From Ricordea florida (taxonomy: Eukaryota > Cnidaria > Anthozoa > Corallimorpharia > Ricordeidae): 64,000 bases of DNA. Of the stretch, positions 1 to 11,282 are shown piece by piece. The stretch is from contig OX453286.1 in NCBI GenBank assembly GCA_949710005.1, forward strand, positions 6,020,201 to 6,084,200. Direction: 5' to 3'. The notes under the pieces were generated by a model, which saw only the letters and a list, made by a program, of their open reading frames with translations, had not been told where the DNA came from and searched no databases. The position numbers were made by a program, and so were the translations under genes. Each line of letters opens with the position of its first letter. Position 1 is the stretch's first letter.

Positions 1-202
1 AATATCACAGTCTATGGTTCTAACATAGAAATGCTTACTTTTTGATTGTATCAACGCATGAATACCTATAAGTTACACGTTTTGCCCTTAAACGCGGGGG
101 CTCGGTATAAATAGGGCTCCCCCCGGACCGATTAAATTTGTTGTCTAAAGTTCGTTTCACCACCCTAGAATTTAACTGGAAGCTGAAACGAAGAAGGACT
201 AA

Positions 203-790
203 TGCACCTATCAATGTTAAGCCGCAGGGGGGGGAGGCCGGGTATAGGCGGGGGATTTGACGTAATAAGTCTGCCCGTGGTAGGGACTTTTGATCATTCG
301 TCGAGTCCCGGGGGTCGGGACTTTTGACTTTAACCGTTAGTAGCCTGGGCTCCACCGACGCCATCTTGGATTTTCGGCGCACGGAGAACTGGTAACCAGC
401 AGACATCAAAATGGAAGCTGCGTCGGTTTCCGTGAAGAAGGTAAGAAATCTGTGAAATTTTGTCGCTTAAAGAGCCCATGATACCAGAATTTCCTTGTTT
501 TGCTGTCTTGCTCAGTAGTATCAGTTGATATTTTTCTATTAAATTGAATGTTACATTTTGAAGTTGCTGTTTCTTGCCTTTTCTGTATATCCCTATTTTA
601 ATTCTTGTTTGACCAATGCCTTGACCTTTTTCTGGAGGGGGGGGGATGGAAAATTTGCACTCTTTTCACCAGCGATAACGTCCCTGGGGTCGGGCATTTG
701 AACAGAAAAAATGATCTGAGTTCAAATCCCCCGCCTATGCCCGGCCTCCCCCCCCCCCCCCCCCCCAGCAGCTTAACATTGATAGGTGCA
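203..790. mobile_element. 588-bp MITE with TAA target duplication
   Basis: The element begins TGCACCTATCAATGTTAAG and ends in the reverse complement of this. It is flanked by TAA at 200-202 and 791-793. The other duplication copy (around 47660 on the opposite strand) lacks it and has a single TAA, so the boundaries are firm. A 3-bp TAA duplication is typical of the PIF/Harbinger superfamily, which is an inference. Subterminal G-rich and C-rich runs (the latter around 750-766) flank an interior that looks like a captured promoter and first exon (see 411-440). Confidence 0.75.
411..440 (+). other. First-exon-like segment captured inside MITE
   Basis: Inside the MITE a leader resembling a host 5' untranslated region is followed by ATG at 411, ten codons (MEAASVSVKK) and a consensus donor GTAAGA at 441. 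No onward exon is visible inside the element. This is inferred to be a captured (Pack-MITE-like) promoter and first exon. A chance ATG next to GTAAG is the alternative. Confidence 0.4.
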
Positions 791-1031
791 TAACAGTGTT
801 TCAATTTAACCAGTTTCTTTGGAAACCTCCTTCACACGTGTAGCCTAAAGTTTGGTTTCCAACGTGAGCTCTACTGCATATAAATTTCCTTGTCGGCCAA
901 CATAAATTCCACGTTTTCGCACAATATTTCATAGGTTCGAAATGAACGTCGTCTTCTAATTTTATCTTAACTCCTTTAAAACGTAAGGCTATAGTTGTTT
1001 AAATATAAGGGATCATTTTAAACAGACTTAC

Positions 1032-1269
1032 TTTCTGGGTCATCGAATGTCACTACTGCTTTGTTTTGTCAACCAGCGTTGCCGCCGATACGTCTCCCCT
1101 GCCATGTCTACGCTTTTGAAAATGGATAATAATTGCTTCTTCTTTAGTTTCCGGAGGAATATTCGATACTACGACACTTCTAGAAATCTTATCTTCACTT
1201 AAAGCCTTGAGGACAGAGTGAAGAGACGTCATTTTGTCCTGCATATTTTCGATAGGTGCTGCTTCCTTC
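1032..1269 (-). pseudogene. RRM-like exon (DTX3L/PARP14 type), frameshifted copy
   Basis: Read on the minus strand, an acceptor CAG (1272-1270) precedes an exon with ATG at 1244. It encodes an RRM-like fold of the kind found at the N terminus of DTX3L, PARP10 and PARP14 (SVVVSNIPPETKEE, then FQKRRHG-GDVS). It ends at donor GTAAG (1031-1027). Compared with the intact reading frame of the paralogous exon at 31041-31945, one C is missing after the LVD codons. This shifts the frame and creates a stop at 1053. The copy is thus probably dead unless the difference is an assembly error. The gene would run leftward out of the window. Confidence 0.65.
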
Positions 1270-1663
1270 CTGAAATGCAAAATTATGCAGCACGGTCATG
1301 TTGAATAAATTACTCTCAAGTTTTCGGGGAATGCCCGTAATTTCGTAACTCATGAATGAAACTGAAATTTCCTGTCCAACTTACCGTCAGTTCACAAAAC
1401 TCAAAGAGGTTTTCCGAAGGCACAATTAATTTCTATTGTAGTTTAATGCTCCGGCAGCTTTCCTGGAAAAACACGCAGATTCTCTCACGCGCGTTTCTTG
1501 GAATTTTAGTGCTGAATAGATAGCCAATGAAAGATCAGTTAAGAATTTCAGCAAAAGGAGACGACCAATAGAAATTCAGTATAGTATCGGGAGAGTTCCC
1601 TTCCTGCGACAGCAAGCACATTTTGTTACAAGAGATATGTTTTGGATCACGTGAAATCCATAG

Positions 1664-1835
1664 CATGGAAAGCAGGCAAGTGGTAGTTTCAGGCTTGCCT
1701 GATGGCACGACTGAAACACAGCTTGTAATACACTTTCAATCGGAAAAAGTTTCAGGCGGTGGTGACATCGAAACGATCAACATAATCGAGCGTGTAAAAG
1801 CAATAATCACATTTGAAGAGGAGGAATGTTGGTAA
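1664..1835 (+). CDS. RRM-like exon of a divergent gene (partial)
   Basis: ATG at 1664 opens about 50 codons with an RRM-like pattern related to, but different from, the minus-strand exon at 1032-1269. It has VVVSGLPDGTTETQLVIHFQ, then a GGGDIE turn and a final beta-strand AIITFEEEE. A GTAAAA donor-like site lies near 1832. The two RRM-like exons are head to head about 400 bp apart, as if sharing a promoter. Further exons were not found, so it is either an orphan first exon or the start of a decayed DTX/PARP-like gene. Confidence 0.45.
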
Positions 1836-4350
1836 AATAAAAATGTTTTCTACCTAAAAAACTAAAATAAGATCGCGTTTAAGTTACATCTAGAAATACA
1901 TGTTATACAGACCGGGTTAATATCGCCATTTATGTCAGCTGAAAGCAATTGTAATATAGCATATCTATTTGTGCGCCAGTGTCTAGATCTAGTACAGAAA
2001 CCGACCTTGATATAATATTTGCAATCGACAAGAATTCTTCAATGTTATATTAAACATTCTACGTTACGTTCTTTAGATGAAGTAGTATTCTGCCTTAAAA
2101 GCTTAGAAAAATTCTTCCAAACCCTGTAACGAACGCTAACTGAGGAACAGTGAATAATTATCACTTCCGGGATTTGGAAAATGCGGGGGAGGGGGTCGGA
2201 ATTTTTCGTACGGGTTTCTTATGCTCGCTCCGAGTATTGTTGCTCGATGTTTTTCAAACAACTCCCTTCCCATTGGAACCGATTATTTGAATTAACAATT
2301 CAACGAAGTAAATGATCATAATAAAACATACCTATCTAGTGATGCATGGAATGTCCATATAAATGCACTACGAACTTAAATTCACTCTAGAACGAATGTC
2401 ATTCGGTAATGGATGTCATTCTGGTATTAAGTAAACAGCCCCTTGTTGAAGAAGTTAAAACGCAGCTCTTTACCATGATTAAATTAAGCTCGATCTAAGG
2501 TAGTTTCAACGAAACTACCGAGAAAAGCAAACACAACAGGGACTGGGTTTGTTGATGTCGGAAAATGACGTTTCCTGCAATGATTCATAGAGAACAAAAA
2601 CAATTTGCTCAGGTCGAATTCCCCACCCCAGCCCCCTCGTTTCCAACTCCTCCCCCCCAAAGTCAAATAACCGTCACCTTAGAATCCTCCTCCCCTCGTC
2701 TCCCCCTCTCGGGAGAGACGAATACAAAACGAAAGTGAAAATGTAACACATCCATCCCGGAAGGGGTTAATATCCACTGTTCAACAATAAACGTTTGTTT
2801 ATAGAGTCTAAAGGATTTCTTCTGAGCTCTTAAAGTAGAATACCGCTACATTTTAAAAGACAAAGGTAAACATATCAGTTCTACATGCATTTAAGAAACC
2901 CATTTTGATCAGTTGGAAGTTGTAACTATACTGCTTTCGTTTCAAACTGCATAGGGTCTTTTTTTATACTGTCAAGGTTTACTCGCAGTCATTAGTTTCC
3001 TCTACCACAATCAGGTAGGGAGTGGGGTAGGCAATTCGCGATCTCTTCACGCGTTATACCACTGCCATTGAGAGATCTAGTTAAAACTTGTGACTGGCCG
3101 CACATTCATAGATGAAACTGTTAGAGACATGTGCTTGCAATATATATCAAGCAAACACAGTTTAGTTCCGTTCTTTAGCTTTCCAAAGAACTGGTCACAC
3201 TGCATGGTTTTATCTCCTTTACTTATTTAAGGCTTAAGAAGATTTGAAAAGAAGTGAATTGCTGTTTATTACGTTCTCGATCAGTCACTGAAAGTATTAG
3301 TACTATCTCCAGGAATAATAATTAGATGAAAATTGTCTCACCTTGATGTTAGGCCTCTGGCACTGTTTTAAGGCAGTTACAACTGACTGCACACAACTCT
3401 TGCTAAAGGTACAGTGTCAACTCTGCACACCAGAAACAGCTGTCTCTCTCGTCCCCATCTATGGCCTTCATGTACTGTCATCTGCTCAGAACTTTTAAAA
3501 ACTACAACGGCAACAGTCCCGCTGTAACTGTCAAGACCTCTTTCAGATAGAACGTGAAAGATTAAGAAGCGCCTTATGGCTTATCAGTGTTGAAACAAAG
3601 GGAAAATAAACTTAGTTCCAGTCATCTTTTAAGCTTGCTTGTTTGCATTCATTTTTGTTGCTAAATAAAAACAAAGATGATTACTTATCAAATATTTTTT
3701 TTTGAAAACAGGTAAAAAAGAAATAGAATTTTCTTAATCAGTTAGATCCATCTGTTTACGGTAACTGAATTTGTTGTAACAATCTCAGCAGAGTGATGTA
3801 CAGCTACTATTGTTTTGATGCTTCAATATTTAACAATATCATACTCTGAAATCGAGGTGAATAGTGGTAATAGTGGCCAATTAAAGATTGGCGGAAACAC
3901 TTTGCTACAACAAATAGAGCAATTTTAAATGAGTGCGAAAACTTTTATAAAACATATTTACGCTTCCGAAAGAAATGCTTAATATGTCCAAAGAAATAAT
4001 CTGCTGTTTTGGAGAATCAATCACAAAATCACTACGCAGTTGTACAAAAATTATTAGGTAGATGTTTCTGACTACCTGTTAAACTCCCTTTATCATGTCT
4101 ACGGTTTCGGCCAGCTGTCAGTGATAACAATAGCAGCAGACAGAGCGAGCTGTCTACTTTGAGGGTTTGTTTCCTTCTACTTTTTAACCAACTACAGTGT
4201 AAACCATGCAAAGAATATCCTCTTCTCGAGGTGAGCTCTTCGCACATAGGTATATATAAGAAGCCGAAACTTCAAGGAGAAATTGAAATTTGTAGGAAAA
4301 TCAGGTGCCTAGAAAAGGGAAAAAAACATGTGGTTCAAGCGTTCACATTC
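1836..4350. other. No convincing gene; one lone minisatellite unit
   Basis: Only short chance reading frames without family signatures are present. A GC-rich purine/pyrimidine patch lies at 2620-2710. At about 3110-3215 there is one diverged unit of the 105-bp repeat arrayed at 6178-6565 (shared AGATGAAA-GTTAGA and TGGTCACACTGCATGGTTT blocks). Confidence 0.5.
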
Positions 4351-4352
4351 AG

Positions 4353-4735
4353 AAAACACTGTAGCTGGTAAACGTTCTTCTGGTTTTCCTTTTTTGTGTC
4401 CTATATAATGACGCGTCGCCCTTGTGAACCTTTGCTTAATGGTAATTTTTTGGGGAAAAAAAGGCAAGGAATAAAAAATGCCAAAGGCCAATTATATTTA
4501 GACATTAAAGCACAAGAGAAGATGTAGAAAGAAAAAAAAAAGAAGAAAAAGTACAAAAAGAAAATAAGAGCACTGTAACTGGTACAATAACTTCTGTTTT
4601 TTTTCTCATGTCCTATATAATGAAAGTTTACCCCTGTGGACTTTCTGTTAATGGTTATTTTTTAAAGAAAAAATTAGGCAAGGGGAAAATACCAAAGTCC
4701 AATTTTAATTACACATTAAAGTATAACAAAAAGGA
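4353..4735 (+). repeat. Two imperfect direct repeats (~215 bp apart)
   Basis: The block CACTGTA-CTGGTA, then a TTTTTTCT run, CCTATATAATGA, a stretch ending in AATGGT-ATTTTTT, and GGCAAGG-A with CCAA-TTA occurs at about 4353-4500 and 4570-4730. A third, more diverged member lies at 6035-6180. They look like old tandem-duplicated non-coding repeats. No coding signal is seen. Confidence 0.5.
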
Positions 4736-4869
4736 GAAAAAAGAGAAAAAAAAAAAACAAAAAACAAAAAACAAAAGAAAAAATGTGAAAAAAGGAAGCC
4801 CTCAGAACAGTGTATATTGATTTCTTTGCCTGTGTTTTTGAAGTTAAAATATGAAAAAATAAAATTATA

Positions 4870-5073
4870 TAATAAAAAACGTGCGGATGGAGGGGTGAAA
4901 TTACCCGGCCCCCAAGCCAGATGGAGAGTAATTCCTAGACACCTTCGCAGAAACGCCAAGGGGGTGGGTTAGCCCGGCCCCCAAGCCAGATCGAGAGCCA
5001 TCCCGCGCTTCGAACCCGGTACCTATCGCATCCTAGTCGACTGCTCTATCCACTAGACCACGCCGGCTGCACC
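4870..5073 (-). mobile_element. tRNA-derived SINE
   Basis: On the minus strand a tRNA-like head carries an A box (TGGTCTAGTGGATA, 5060-5047) and a B box (GGGTTCGAAGC, 5017-5007) at normal RNA polymerase III spacing. The body contains two GC-rich tandem units ending in AAGCCAGAT-GAGAG (about 4903-4928 and 4973-4998). There is no complete tRNA acceptor or anticodon fold, so this is a SINE rather than a tRNA gene. Confidence 0.65.
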
Positions 5074-5074
5074 T

Positions 5075-6034
5075 GATATCATATGGAAAAATTAGGGTAG
5101 TCTATTGTTCTAAGTGTGATCTCAACCTGCGCATGCGCTCCCTATGACGTCATATCCAGTTGCGCCAACTGTTCCACAAGGGATTTCAGTGCGCTTAATA
5201 CATGTTGCTGTACGAGATTTCGCGCTTTCGACGGAGGGCGGTTTACCACAGTCGACTATTTCAGGCTTCACAAAGTACACTGGATCTAACTTAAAAGACA
5301 ACGTTGTTTTGGATGATCTTGTCCACATATGCATTTCAAAATAGGAAAACAACACTGAGCCGCTCAATTAACATTTACGGAACCCAATATTCAATTGCAA
5401 GAACCACCAACGCCTTTCTACGTGAGTTTAATATCAAGCTTTGATCAGACAAGCAGCCGTTAAACTTCAGATATAATTCACACTTATCGCTGAATCTAAC
5501 CGCGGTCCAGTTGAATATTAAACGAACGGAGCCTACATTGACAGTCCATTTCGATTGGATTACTTGGATACGGCTCTTTCTGTTGGTTCTATTGAGATTG
5601 ATCTGTTACTTTCTATTTCTTCCTCTGATATGCTTGCTTTCAGTTGCTGAACTGACGTAAACGTATGTTTAAGAGATTGTTTGGAAAATCCTGGTGAAGT
5701 TTGTTTGGGTCATGTTTGAATTTCAATGAATTTCTGTTTGTAATTATGTTTTCAATTAGTCTTTTCCTAACACCTATTGTTTTAAAGACTTTATGTAGTG
5801 GTCTCAGAGGTATTCCGCGCTACACATGCACATAAAGATGTGTTCGTCACAAACAGGTTAATAATCTTGATATTTTAGGCCTGGTTCACTTGGTTTGTAA
5901 GCCTTTGTGAGTAAATCCCTGCCCAGGTTCATTAAAACAAACCTCTGAAAATCCTTAGGGTTAACGTTCTTACTGCCACTGGAATTATTTCGAGAAAAAA
6001 GTGCCTTCATGCCTGTCAAATATGTCAAACTGAA
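5075..6034. other. Intergenic, nothing recognised
   Basis: Short overlapping reading frames on both strands at 5122-5367 look like chance openings. No family signature or splice pattern was recognised. Confidence 0.4.
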
Positions 6035-6177
6035 AAAACACTGTAACTGATACAATGTCTCTTTTTTTTAATTTTGTATCCAATAATGGGTTGCCCTTGT
6101 CAACCTTGTGTTTGTGGTAATTTAAAAAAGTAAATGGCAAAGAAAAAATGTAAACCAAATGTAAACAAAGTCTAATT

Positions 6178-6565
6178 CACAGATGAAAACGTTAGAACCA
6201 CATTGTATAGGAAAACAAAATCTGTACAACAGGACAGTTCATTTAGTACCCTTTCAGGATGGTCGCACTGCTAGGTTTGATCCACAGATGAAAAGGTTAG
6301 AACCACACTGTACCTTACAACAAACAGTACTACAGTACAGTACTGTTCAGTAGCTTTACAAAGAATGGTCACACTGCATGGTTTGATCCACAGATGAAAA
6401 GGGTAGAACAACACTGTATAGTAAAACAAACAGTATCACAGTACAGTACTGTTCAGTAGCTTTACAAAGAATGGTCACACTGCATGGTTTGATCCACAGA
6501 TGAAAAGGTTAGAACCACACTGTATACTAAAACAAACAGTACCACAGTACAGTACTGTTTGGTGT
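6178..6565 (+). repeat. Tandem repeat, ~105-bp unit, about 3.7 copies
   Basis: Each unit starts CCACAGATGAAAAGGTTAGA, contains the palindromic CAGTACAGTACTG core, and ends TGGTCACACTGCATGGTTTG. The third and fourth units are the most alike and the first is the most diverged. A lone relative sits at 3110-3215. Confidence 0.85.
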
Positions 6566-7940
6566 ACCTTTTGATAGATTTATTACCATGCGGGCTTTTG
6601 TTAAGGATTTTTAATATGGTTTTATTTCGGCAGCTGTCAAAAGGGTCCTTCAGCGTGGTTCCCATCGTTTTCAAGAAAGTATTCTTCAAGTGGAACCTGT
6701 ATCTACGACGGGGTTTTTGTCAAGTCACGGTTTGCAAATGGACAACAATTCAAAGCAACGTGCAGGCAACTCAGCAGAGTTAGGAGAAAGGGAACGTTGT
6801 GTTCGCGGTGAGGTAGGCTGTGCAAGACTGATAAAAAACCAGATATCGACACAAATATCCTTATAATATATAATAATAATAACATTTCTAATAATAATAA
6901 CAACATTTATGAGCCAATGTCGGAAAATATCGAGAATCTCAAATCAGTTCCAAAAATTCGAATTTTGGCTGATACCACCCAAACATCCCTTTGGGGGAAC
7001 TATTTCAAGAAACGATATTAAGAAATCCCCAAGCGCTTTGCATTTTGAGAATTTTAGAAAAGTTCCAAAATTCGCAAAAAATACATTTTTTAATTCGGGA
7101 AACGGGTGCAAATTTCAACATATTTCAACGAAACAGTACAAGCGCGCAAAAGCTCCTATTGACTTGATATTACTCATGTATTTAGCAGACATCCACGGCT
7201 TTAAGACCCCGTAAAAAGGTTTAGCGAAATAACTATTTTAATATAGTTTCTGGCTTTTATTGTGTGCGCTCTGATTGTGTGTTGTTTTGGTAGTCAAAAT
7301 AACGCCCAACTTCAACCGTCAAAAGTCGATCCTGGTATGTCACAAATTGAAAAAACTACTATACCAAACGAAAGACCTGTTATTTTTTTAATTGCATCTG
7401 AAGTTTTAGTTCTGCGAATTTAAAAACGTGCGAGTAATAAAATTTCAACTTGTGCCCCCCAAGTCGCCTGTCCGCGACAAGAACGGGAATGTAAACAAAG
7501 GAAAACATATGCAAATCGAGGAGAAAATCATGCGGAAGTTATGACTTACCCCTCAAAGCGCAAAAAATTGATGGAATTCTGTTACCTTAACAGGTATTTC
7601 TATCTGAGAGACTAATAAAACGAAATTATCCGTCCAATAATAATAAAAAAGCTATAAAAAGGGCTGGAGGGCTAGTGTCATGAAGTCGCCTCGGATGCAT
7701 CGGAACTCGTGTGTATGGTTCCGGATGTAAAAAAGCTTCTAAAGAAGCTTTCAAAATGCACCATGGAGCAAGCAAACAATGTCAGTAAAAATAGACTGAT
7801 ATTTTGAGGTATGATAGAAATGAACCATTGTAAGTTTATTTTTACAAGTGACCTTTAAAATTAAATAAAATGACAGATGAGGGCCGGCCATCGACAGTTC
7901 CATTTTAAGTGGTCCGTCCCTTGGCTATCGTACTCAATGT
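6566..7940. other. AT-rich intergenic DNA
   Basis: A short TAATAA-rich patch lies near 6868-6900. Open frames at 6909-7214 and 7877-8170 have no recognisable domain and biased AT-rich composition. No gene is called. Confidence 0.4.
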
Positions 7941-7947
7941 TAAGTCC

Positions 7948-9148
7948 AAAAAACCGAAACAAGATTCAACAAAATAAAACATATATTACAATAATCTTTA
8001 AAAAGTATAATGCTAACTTGAGAATTAGATTTCCCGCATCGCAAAGTTTTAGTTATGTAAATATCAGGAATGTTTACTTACTGATGTTATGTCGTGTTAC
8101 ATGCTCCAAGTTCCACAGGAGAAGGGTAAAACCCTCCGTCTTGTTTATACATTTCATAAAAAAAGACTAACTTATTTGTTTACTAGAACTATAGATAGGG
8201 AGTTAATAATCCTCCCATAAACACAGAAAACGAAGAAGCCAAATTCATCTCGTTTTTTGGTGTTGTGTTACCTGTCACATTTTTCAAGTCACGTGTTTTG
8301 CTGTACACGGTTTGTGAAAATGAAATACAAAACATATTATTGAGCCCCTCCCAGGGGTTTTAGGGAGCAGGGGAGCATGGGCATTTATTTTTAAGGATAT
8401 CGGGAGATCGTCAAATTATTTTCAGGGATTAAGGGAGCCTGGCTTTAGATTTTGGGGATCAAGGGAGATCAAGGGAACTCTGATTTTTCGATTTTTTTGC
8501 TCTGTTCCGGGACTGTTTACCTGTAGAAAAGCAGAGACTGATAAATGTTTTAGCAGTCTCAGTATTTATAAAGATAATTTCCATGAGGGGCAACTTACGT
8601 CACTTACCAGGGCCATCAGGTCCCTTTGTGTCTTGCAATGCATCATGGGAAGAAGGAGAAAAAACATTTTGGGAAGCTTTCGAATTTATTAACGGGGATC
8701 AAGGGAGAAACTATAGGAAAACCTGGGGATCAAGGGAGCGTATACCCCCCCTGGGAGGGGCTCATTATTTAGTTATTTCTTTTAAGGTAGTCACCTGCAA
8801 AACATCGCACAATTGTCAATGAATAAAGAAGGACTGTGCGATCAAAACTAACAGAATCTCCTGGAGCACACAAGCCATCTCCGTTTAAATTTTCATTAAC
8901 AAAAACATCATCTTCTATTCAGAATTTCCCGCTGTATCACAGATCCAAATCTCGGCATTAAACGAAACATCTATCCTCTGAGAAATGCATACGGTCCTTG
9001 GAAAAACACACTCTTATGGATCTTGCAAAACTTGGCTATCAGCAGGTTTTAGAAGAGGGTGTCGGTGTCGTGCCAACCTTAAGAACCACCAGCGTTACAA
9101 ACAAACAATCCAGAGAACGTTTAACAGAGGGATGGGCGTTGCGACCAG
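7948..9148 (+). repeat. Large inverted repeat, left arm
   Basis: This arm is the near-exact reverse complement of 9696-10466, except that it contains an extra 422-bp MITE (8342-8763). The outer edge of the partner arm disappears into the assembly gap, so the true arm length may be greater. Confidence 0.85.
8342..8763. mobile_element. 422-bp MITE with GAGCCCCTCCCAGGG termini
   Basis: Perfect terminal inverted repeats (GAGCCCCTCCCAGGG) are flanked by ATTATT at 8336-8341 and 8764-8769. The opposite arm of the large inverted repeat lacks it and has a single ATCATT, so insertion came after the inverted duplication. The inside carries many GGGATCAAGGGAG-type direct repeats. Superfamily is uncertain; a 6-bp target duplication is only suggestive. 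Confidence 0.75.
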
Positions 9149-9279
9149 CTAAAAAGGCGTACCGTTTCAGTGAAAAGCAGAAGGCCTACCTCACTGCTAA
9201 ATTCAACATTGGTCAGTCCACTGGACGGAAAGTCGACGCAAGTCTTGTAGCCTCAGGGCAATTAAATATATTTGTGTAA
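8998..9279 (+). pseudogene. Fragment of a repeated protein of unknown function
   Basis: The frame contains GWALRPAKKAYRFSEKQ followed by YLTAKFNIGQSTGRKVD. This matches a pattern I recall from repeated, uncharacterised proteins in aquatic animals (GWAL, FSEKQ, KF-IG--TG-K-DP blocks). It lies across the inner boundary of the left inverted-repeat arm and then loses the motif. It is probably a fragment. The family match is from memory and unverified. Confidence 0.3.
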
Positions 9280-9695
9280 TTCTTTCCCACTCCAGAACAA
9301 TGACCGTCCCTTTCCTTATAAAAATGGAGCAGTGCGTGGCAGAGATTTACCACACACCCGAAGAGGTACTCTACATGGACCCTCCTCAACTGGTGTCAAA
9401 CACTTTTTAGGATTAATTCCCTTAAGGGTCATTGAAAGATATCACCAAAGCTTTCATGACTCTTGCGTGGTTTCCTCTTCTTTCTTTCCTTTCCTTAACT
9501 CTAGGGATGTCGGAAGAAGAATTGACCCTGGAAAGGGGCTTGCGGGCTCCGGCATGGGTACGATTGGCACCCCTATTCAGGGAAGAACCTCCACCTACAC
9601 CTCCACCTCCGACCGAGAGGGAGGGCGACGGGAAACGAAACATTTTATGGGGATGGCCTAATAAAGTAGAAGTTAGTTACGATTTGGATCTGTGG
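9149..9695. other. Spacer of the large inverted repeat
   Basis: Unique DNA between the two arms. It holds a CCACCTCCACC-rich patch near 9590-9610. Several overlapping frames exist, but only the fragment noted at 8998-9279 resembles a protein family. Confidence 0.4.
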
Positions 9696-10466
9696 TCGCA
9701 ACGCCCATCCCTCTGTTAAACGTTCTCTGGATTGTTTGTTTGCAACGCTGGTTGTTCTTAAGGTTGGCAAGACACCGACACCCTCTTCTAAAACCTGCTG
9801 ACAGCCAAGTTTTGCAAGATCCATAAGAGTGTGTTTTTTCCAAGGACCGTATGCATTTCTAAGAGGATAGATGTTTCGTTAATGCCGAGATTTGGATCTG
9901 TGATACAGCGGGAAATTCTGAATAGAAGATGATGTTTTTTGTTAATGAAAATTTAAACGGAGATGGCTTGTGTGCTCCAGGAGATTCTGTTAGTTTTGAT
10001 TGCACAGCCCTTCTTTATTCATTGACAATTGTGCGATGTTTTGCAGGTGACTACCTTAAAAGAAATAACTAAATGATATGTTTTGTATTTCATTTTCACA
10101 AACCGTGTACAGCAAAACACGTGACTTGAAAAATGTGACAGGTAACACAACACCAAAAAACGAGATGAATTTGGCTTCTTCGTTTTCTGTGTTTATGGGA
10201 GGATTATTAACTCCCTATCTATAGTTCTAGTAAACAAATAAGTTAGTCTTTTTTTATGAAATGTATAAACAAGACGGAGGGTTTTACCCCTTCTCCTGTG
10301 GAACTTGGAGCATGTATAACACGACATAACATCAGTAAGTAAACATTCCTGATATTTACATAACTAAAACTTTGCGATGCGGGAAATCTAATTCTCAAGT
10401 TAGCATTATACTTTTTAAAGATTATTGTAATATATGTTTTATTTTGTTGAATCTTGTTTCGGTTTT
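9696..10466 (-). repeat. Large inverted repeat, right arm
   Basis: Reverse complement of 7948-8341 joined to 8764-9148. It has the empty site for the MITE at 8342-8763. It ends abruptly at the run of N. Confidence 0.85.
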
Positions 10467-10666
10467 NNNNNNNNNNNNNNNNNNNNNNNNNNNNNNNNNN
10501 NNNNNNNNNNNNNNNNNNNNNNNNNNNNNNNNNNNNNNNNNNNNNNNNNNNNNNNNNNNNNNNNNNNNNNNNNNNNNNNNNNNNNNNNNNNNNNNNNNNN
10601 NNNNNNNNNNNNNNNNNNNNNNNNNNNNNNNNNNNNNNNNNNNNNNNNNNNNNNNNNNNNNNNNNN
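10467..10666. other. Assembly gap (200 N)
   Basis: Exactly 200 unknown bases between the inverted repeat and the Penelope-like tandem array. The round size suggests a placeholder of unknown true length. Confidence 0.98.
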
Positions 10667-11282
10667 TTTCTTCTGCATATCTTTGTAAACTAGTTTTCCC
10701 GTAATATTTACCGCATTGCAAGAGTCCGTTTTATCTATTTTAACTATTTTAGTTTTTAGGTTGAATTTAACCTAGTTCTGCAATTATCCCGCTTTATAAT
10801 GTAATTTATGCACAGCATTGTATCTTTTTCGTTTGGTCTATTAATTATCACCCTGTATGACGTAATTTATAGTACAGCATTGTATTTCTCGTTTTGCATT
10901 TTTTTCCCTGTATTGTATTAATCACGATGTATTAATAGCACGATAGTATTTTTCATTTCGGTATGTAATCTCCCACACTGTAACCGTATTTAAACTTAGT
11001 TTCCGTCCTTTTTCTCCTGTAACTGACGAAGGTCTAAGACCGAAACGTTTTTTCTATTAAATTTTTAACTTTTTAACTTTTTTATCGTCAGAAGTTGTCC
11101 GTCCTTGCTTTATCTAACGTTTTTTAAATTCATTTTTGTGGTGAGGCTTGGACTGTGAATCTTCATTGATCCTCCTGACGCAGTGGCATTCTTTGTTGGC
11201 TTGAGGCATTTTATAACCGTTTTTAATATTTGATACTCCGCTCTCATCCGCCTTCGAATCGTCCGTCCCGGTTGATCCAAAG
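10667..11282 (+). repeat. Penelope pLTR-like repeat, copy 1 (truncated by gap)
   Basis: This non-coding block upstream of the first RT reading frame is repeated at 14343-14957 and again at 18018-18474, with a spacing of about 3675 bp. Flanking partial tandem copies (pseudo-LTRs) are a known property of Penelope-like elements. It contains the ribozyme-like core at 11023-11047. Confidence 0.8.
11023..11047 (+). ncRNA. Hammerhead-ribozyme-like core, copy 1
   Basis: CTGACGA, a GGTC/GACC hairpin with a short loop, then GAAA: the conserved core order of hammerhead ribozymes. An ACG/CGT pairing followed by C lies about 40 nt downstream and could form helix III and the cleavage site. A clear helix I was not found. 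Hammerheads are documented in Penelope-like pLTRs. Confidence 0.45.

Larger units (their letters stand above)
1..1625 (-). repeat. Inverted segmental duplication, copy 1
   Basis: Read on the minus strand, this segment matches the plus strand of about 29560-31950 continued at 47433-47870. It carries the same 5' untranslated region, splice donor, intron 1, RRM-like exon and intron 2. The match runs off the left window edge. Copy 1 lacks three large insertions found in copy 2 (a 1063-bp element, a 654-bp MITE and the 15.5-kb Polinton) but has its own 588-bp MITE at 203-790. The pair therefore gives empty-site evidence for all four insertions. Seen by direct comparison; percent identity was not computed. 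Confidence 0.85.

Noticed and set aside
5007..5073. Possible tRNA gene on the minus strand
   Set aside because: A and B boxes are present, but no full cloverleaf is evident and GC-rich SINE body repeats follow directly. Called a SINE instead.
6178..6565. CRISPR-like array
   Set aside because: Units are contiguous 105-bp repeats with no unique spacers, and the sequence is animal.
9422..9719. Overlapping frames in the inverted-repeat spacer
   Set aside because: Three overlapping frames on both strands without motifs. Low-complexity proline and glycine runs explain their length.
10372..10721. Reading frames crossing the N run
   Set aside because: They consist almost wholly of unknown bases.
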